This document shows, piece by piece, positions 5,462 to 5,654 of a stretch of DNA of 5,654 bases (position 1 is the stretch's first letter; each line of letters opens with the position of its first letter). This DNA is from an uncultured Gemmobacter sp. (GTDB lineage Bacteria > Pseudomonadota > Alphaproteobacteria > Rhodobacterales > Rhodobacteraceae). The notes below the pieces were generated by a model that saw only the letters and a list, made by a program, of their open reading frames with translations, did not search any database and was not told the DNA's origin. The stretch is taken from NCBI GenBank assembly GCA_937983495.1, contig CALKAA010000320.1, positions 1 through 5,654 of the forward strand, read 5' to 3'. The position numbers and the translations under genes are program-made.

Positions 5462-5654
5462 GGATAGCCTGCCTGTTCGCCGTTACGGTCTTTGGGGCGA
5501 CTATACGGGGTTTTGCAGGAAATCATAGGCTGGAGAAAAGGGGGGGCGTGGTTCGGGCGGATCAGGAAACGCAGCGCGTTTCCCCGCCCGTGTCGGAACG
5601 TGGCGGCAAGACCGTTTCGGCAGCGGATCGAGAGGCCAGAGCCCGCCCGGTGGG
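5462..5654. other. Right-edge region with no confident gene
   Basis: This stretch should contain the promoter of the sulfotransferase-like gene. A TATAGT box on the minus strand (5505-5500) lies about 38 bp before its ATG, without a convincing -35. Beyond it, a plus frame from GTG 5548 stays open to the end (MVRADQETQRV…), with GGAG at 5532-5535. A minus frame entering from the right edge ends at TGA 5564-5562 after 30 codons (…SDTGGETRCVS). Both overlap the hairpin at 5554-5590, both are short, and neither is recognised, so I call neither. Confidence 0.4.
5554..5590. repeat. Strong bulged hairpin, possible terminator
   Basis: CGGGCGG (5554-5560) pairs perfectly with CCGCCCG (5584-5590). Inside it, GGAAACGC (5565-5572) pairs perfectly with GCGTTTCC (5576-5583) around an AGC loop. 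The only unpaired part of the stem is ATCA (5561-5564). Fifteen base pairs in 37 bases makes a very stable structure. Read on the minus strand it is followed by a C-run and TTTT some 14 bases later, so it could end a minus-strand transcript entering from the right, though the T-tract is not adjacent. Confidence 0.6.

Noticed and set aside
4577..5467. Long plus-strand open frame (296 residues) opposite the sulfotransferase-like gene
   Set aside because: Its translation is Gly/Asp/Gln-rich low-complexity text typical of antisense frames in GC-rich genes. The minus frame has the better composition, a start with Shine-Dalgarno and family-like motifs.
5548..5654. Possible plus-strand gene start at GTG 5548
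   Set aside because: There are only about 35 open codons to the window end, no recognisable protein, and overlap with a strong hairpin; kept as a note only.

Overview
The window looks like a contig or contig end from a GC-rich alphaproteobacterium. The strong G/C preference at third codon positions, the protein styles and the intergenic architecture fit Rhodobacterales/Rhodobacteraceae best; this is inferred from composition and protein character, not from a database search. The first 46 bases are not biological. They match the 3' part of the Illumina TruSeq universal (P5-side) adapter, so genuine sequence starts at base 47.

Left edge (47-299, minus): the N-terminal 84 codons of a small cysteine-rich, zinc-ribbon-like protein, cut off by the adapter junction. 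Bases 300-445 are an AT-richer divergent intergenic region that should hold the promoters for this gene and for the operon to its right.

Centre (446-4491, plus): a tight five-gene operon, with gaps of at most 10 bp and two start/stop overlaps. It encodes two CUT1-type (MalF/MalG-like) sugar ABC permeases, an unusual 83-residue protein resembling the first half of a Gfo/Idh/MocA Rossmann domain, a full-length Gfo/Idh/MocA oxidoreductase, and a MalK/UgpC-type ATPase. The likely scheme is that the permeases and ATPase import a sugar or polyol and the oxidoreductase begins its breakdown. No periplasmic binding protein, regulator or kinase gene is visible, so the substrate cannot be named.

Right part: a 97-bp convergent gap (4492-4588) holds two tandem copies of a hairpin-containing repeat whose stems are preserved by a compensatory base change. 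It is followed by a minus-strand 290-residue protein (4589-5461) that resembles the Rhodobacteraceae sulfotransferase-like hypothetical proteins but lacks the P-loop (PAPS-binding) motif. The last 193 bases have no confident gene but contain a strong 15-bp bulged hairpin.

The most interesting items are the half-length Gfo/Idh-like protein, the covarying tandem hairpins, the absent binding-protein gene, and the adapter contamination, which creates a false protein C-terminus. I saw no CRISPR array, tRNA, rRNA, insertion sequence or clear new multi-gene system.
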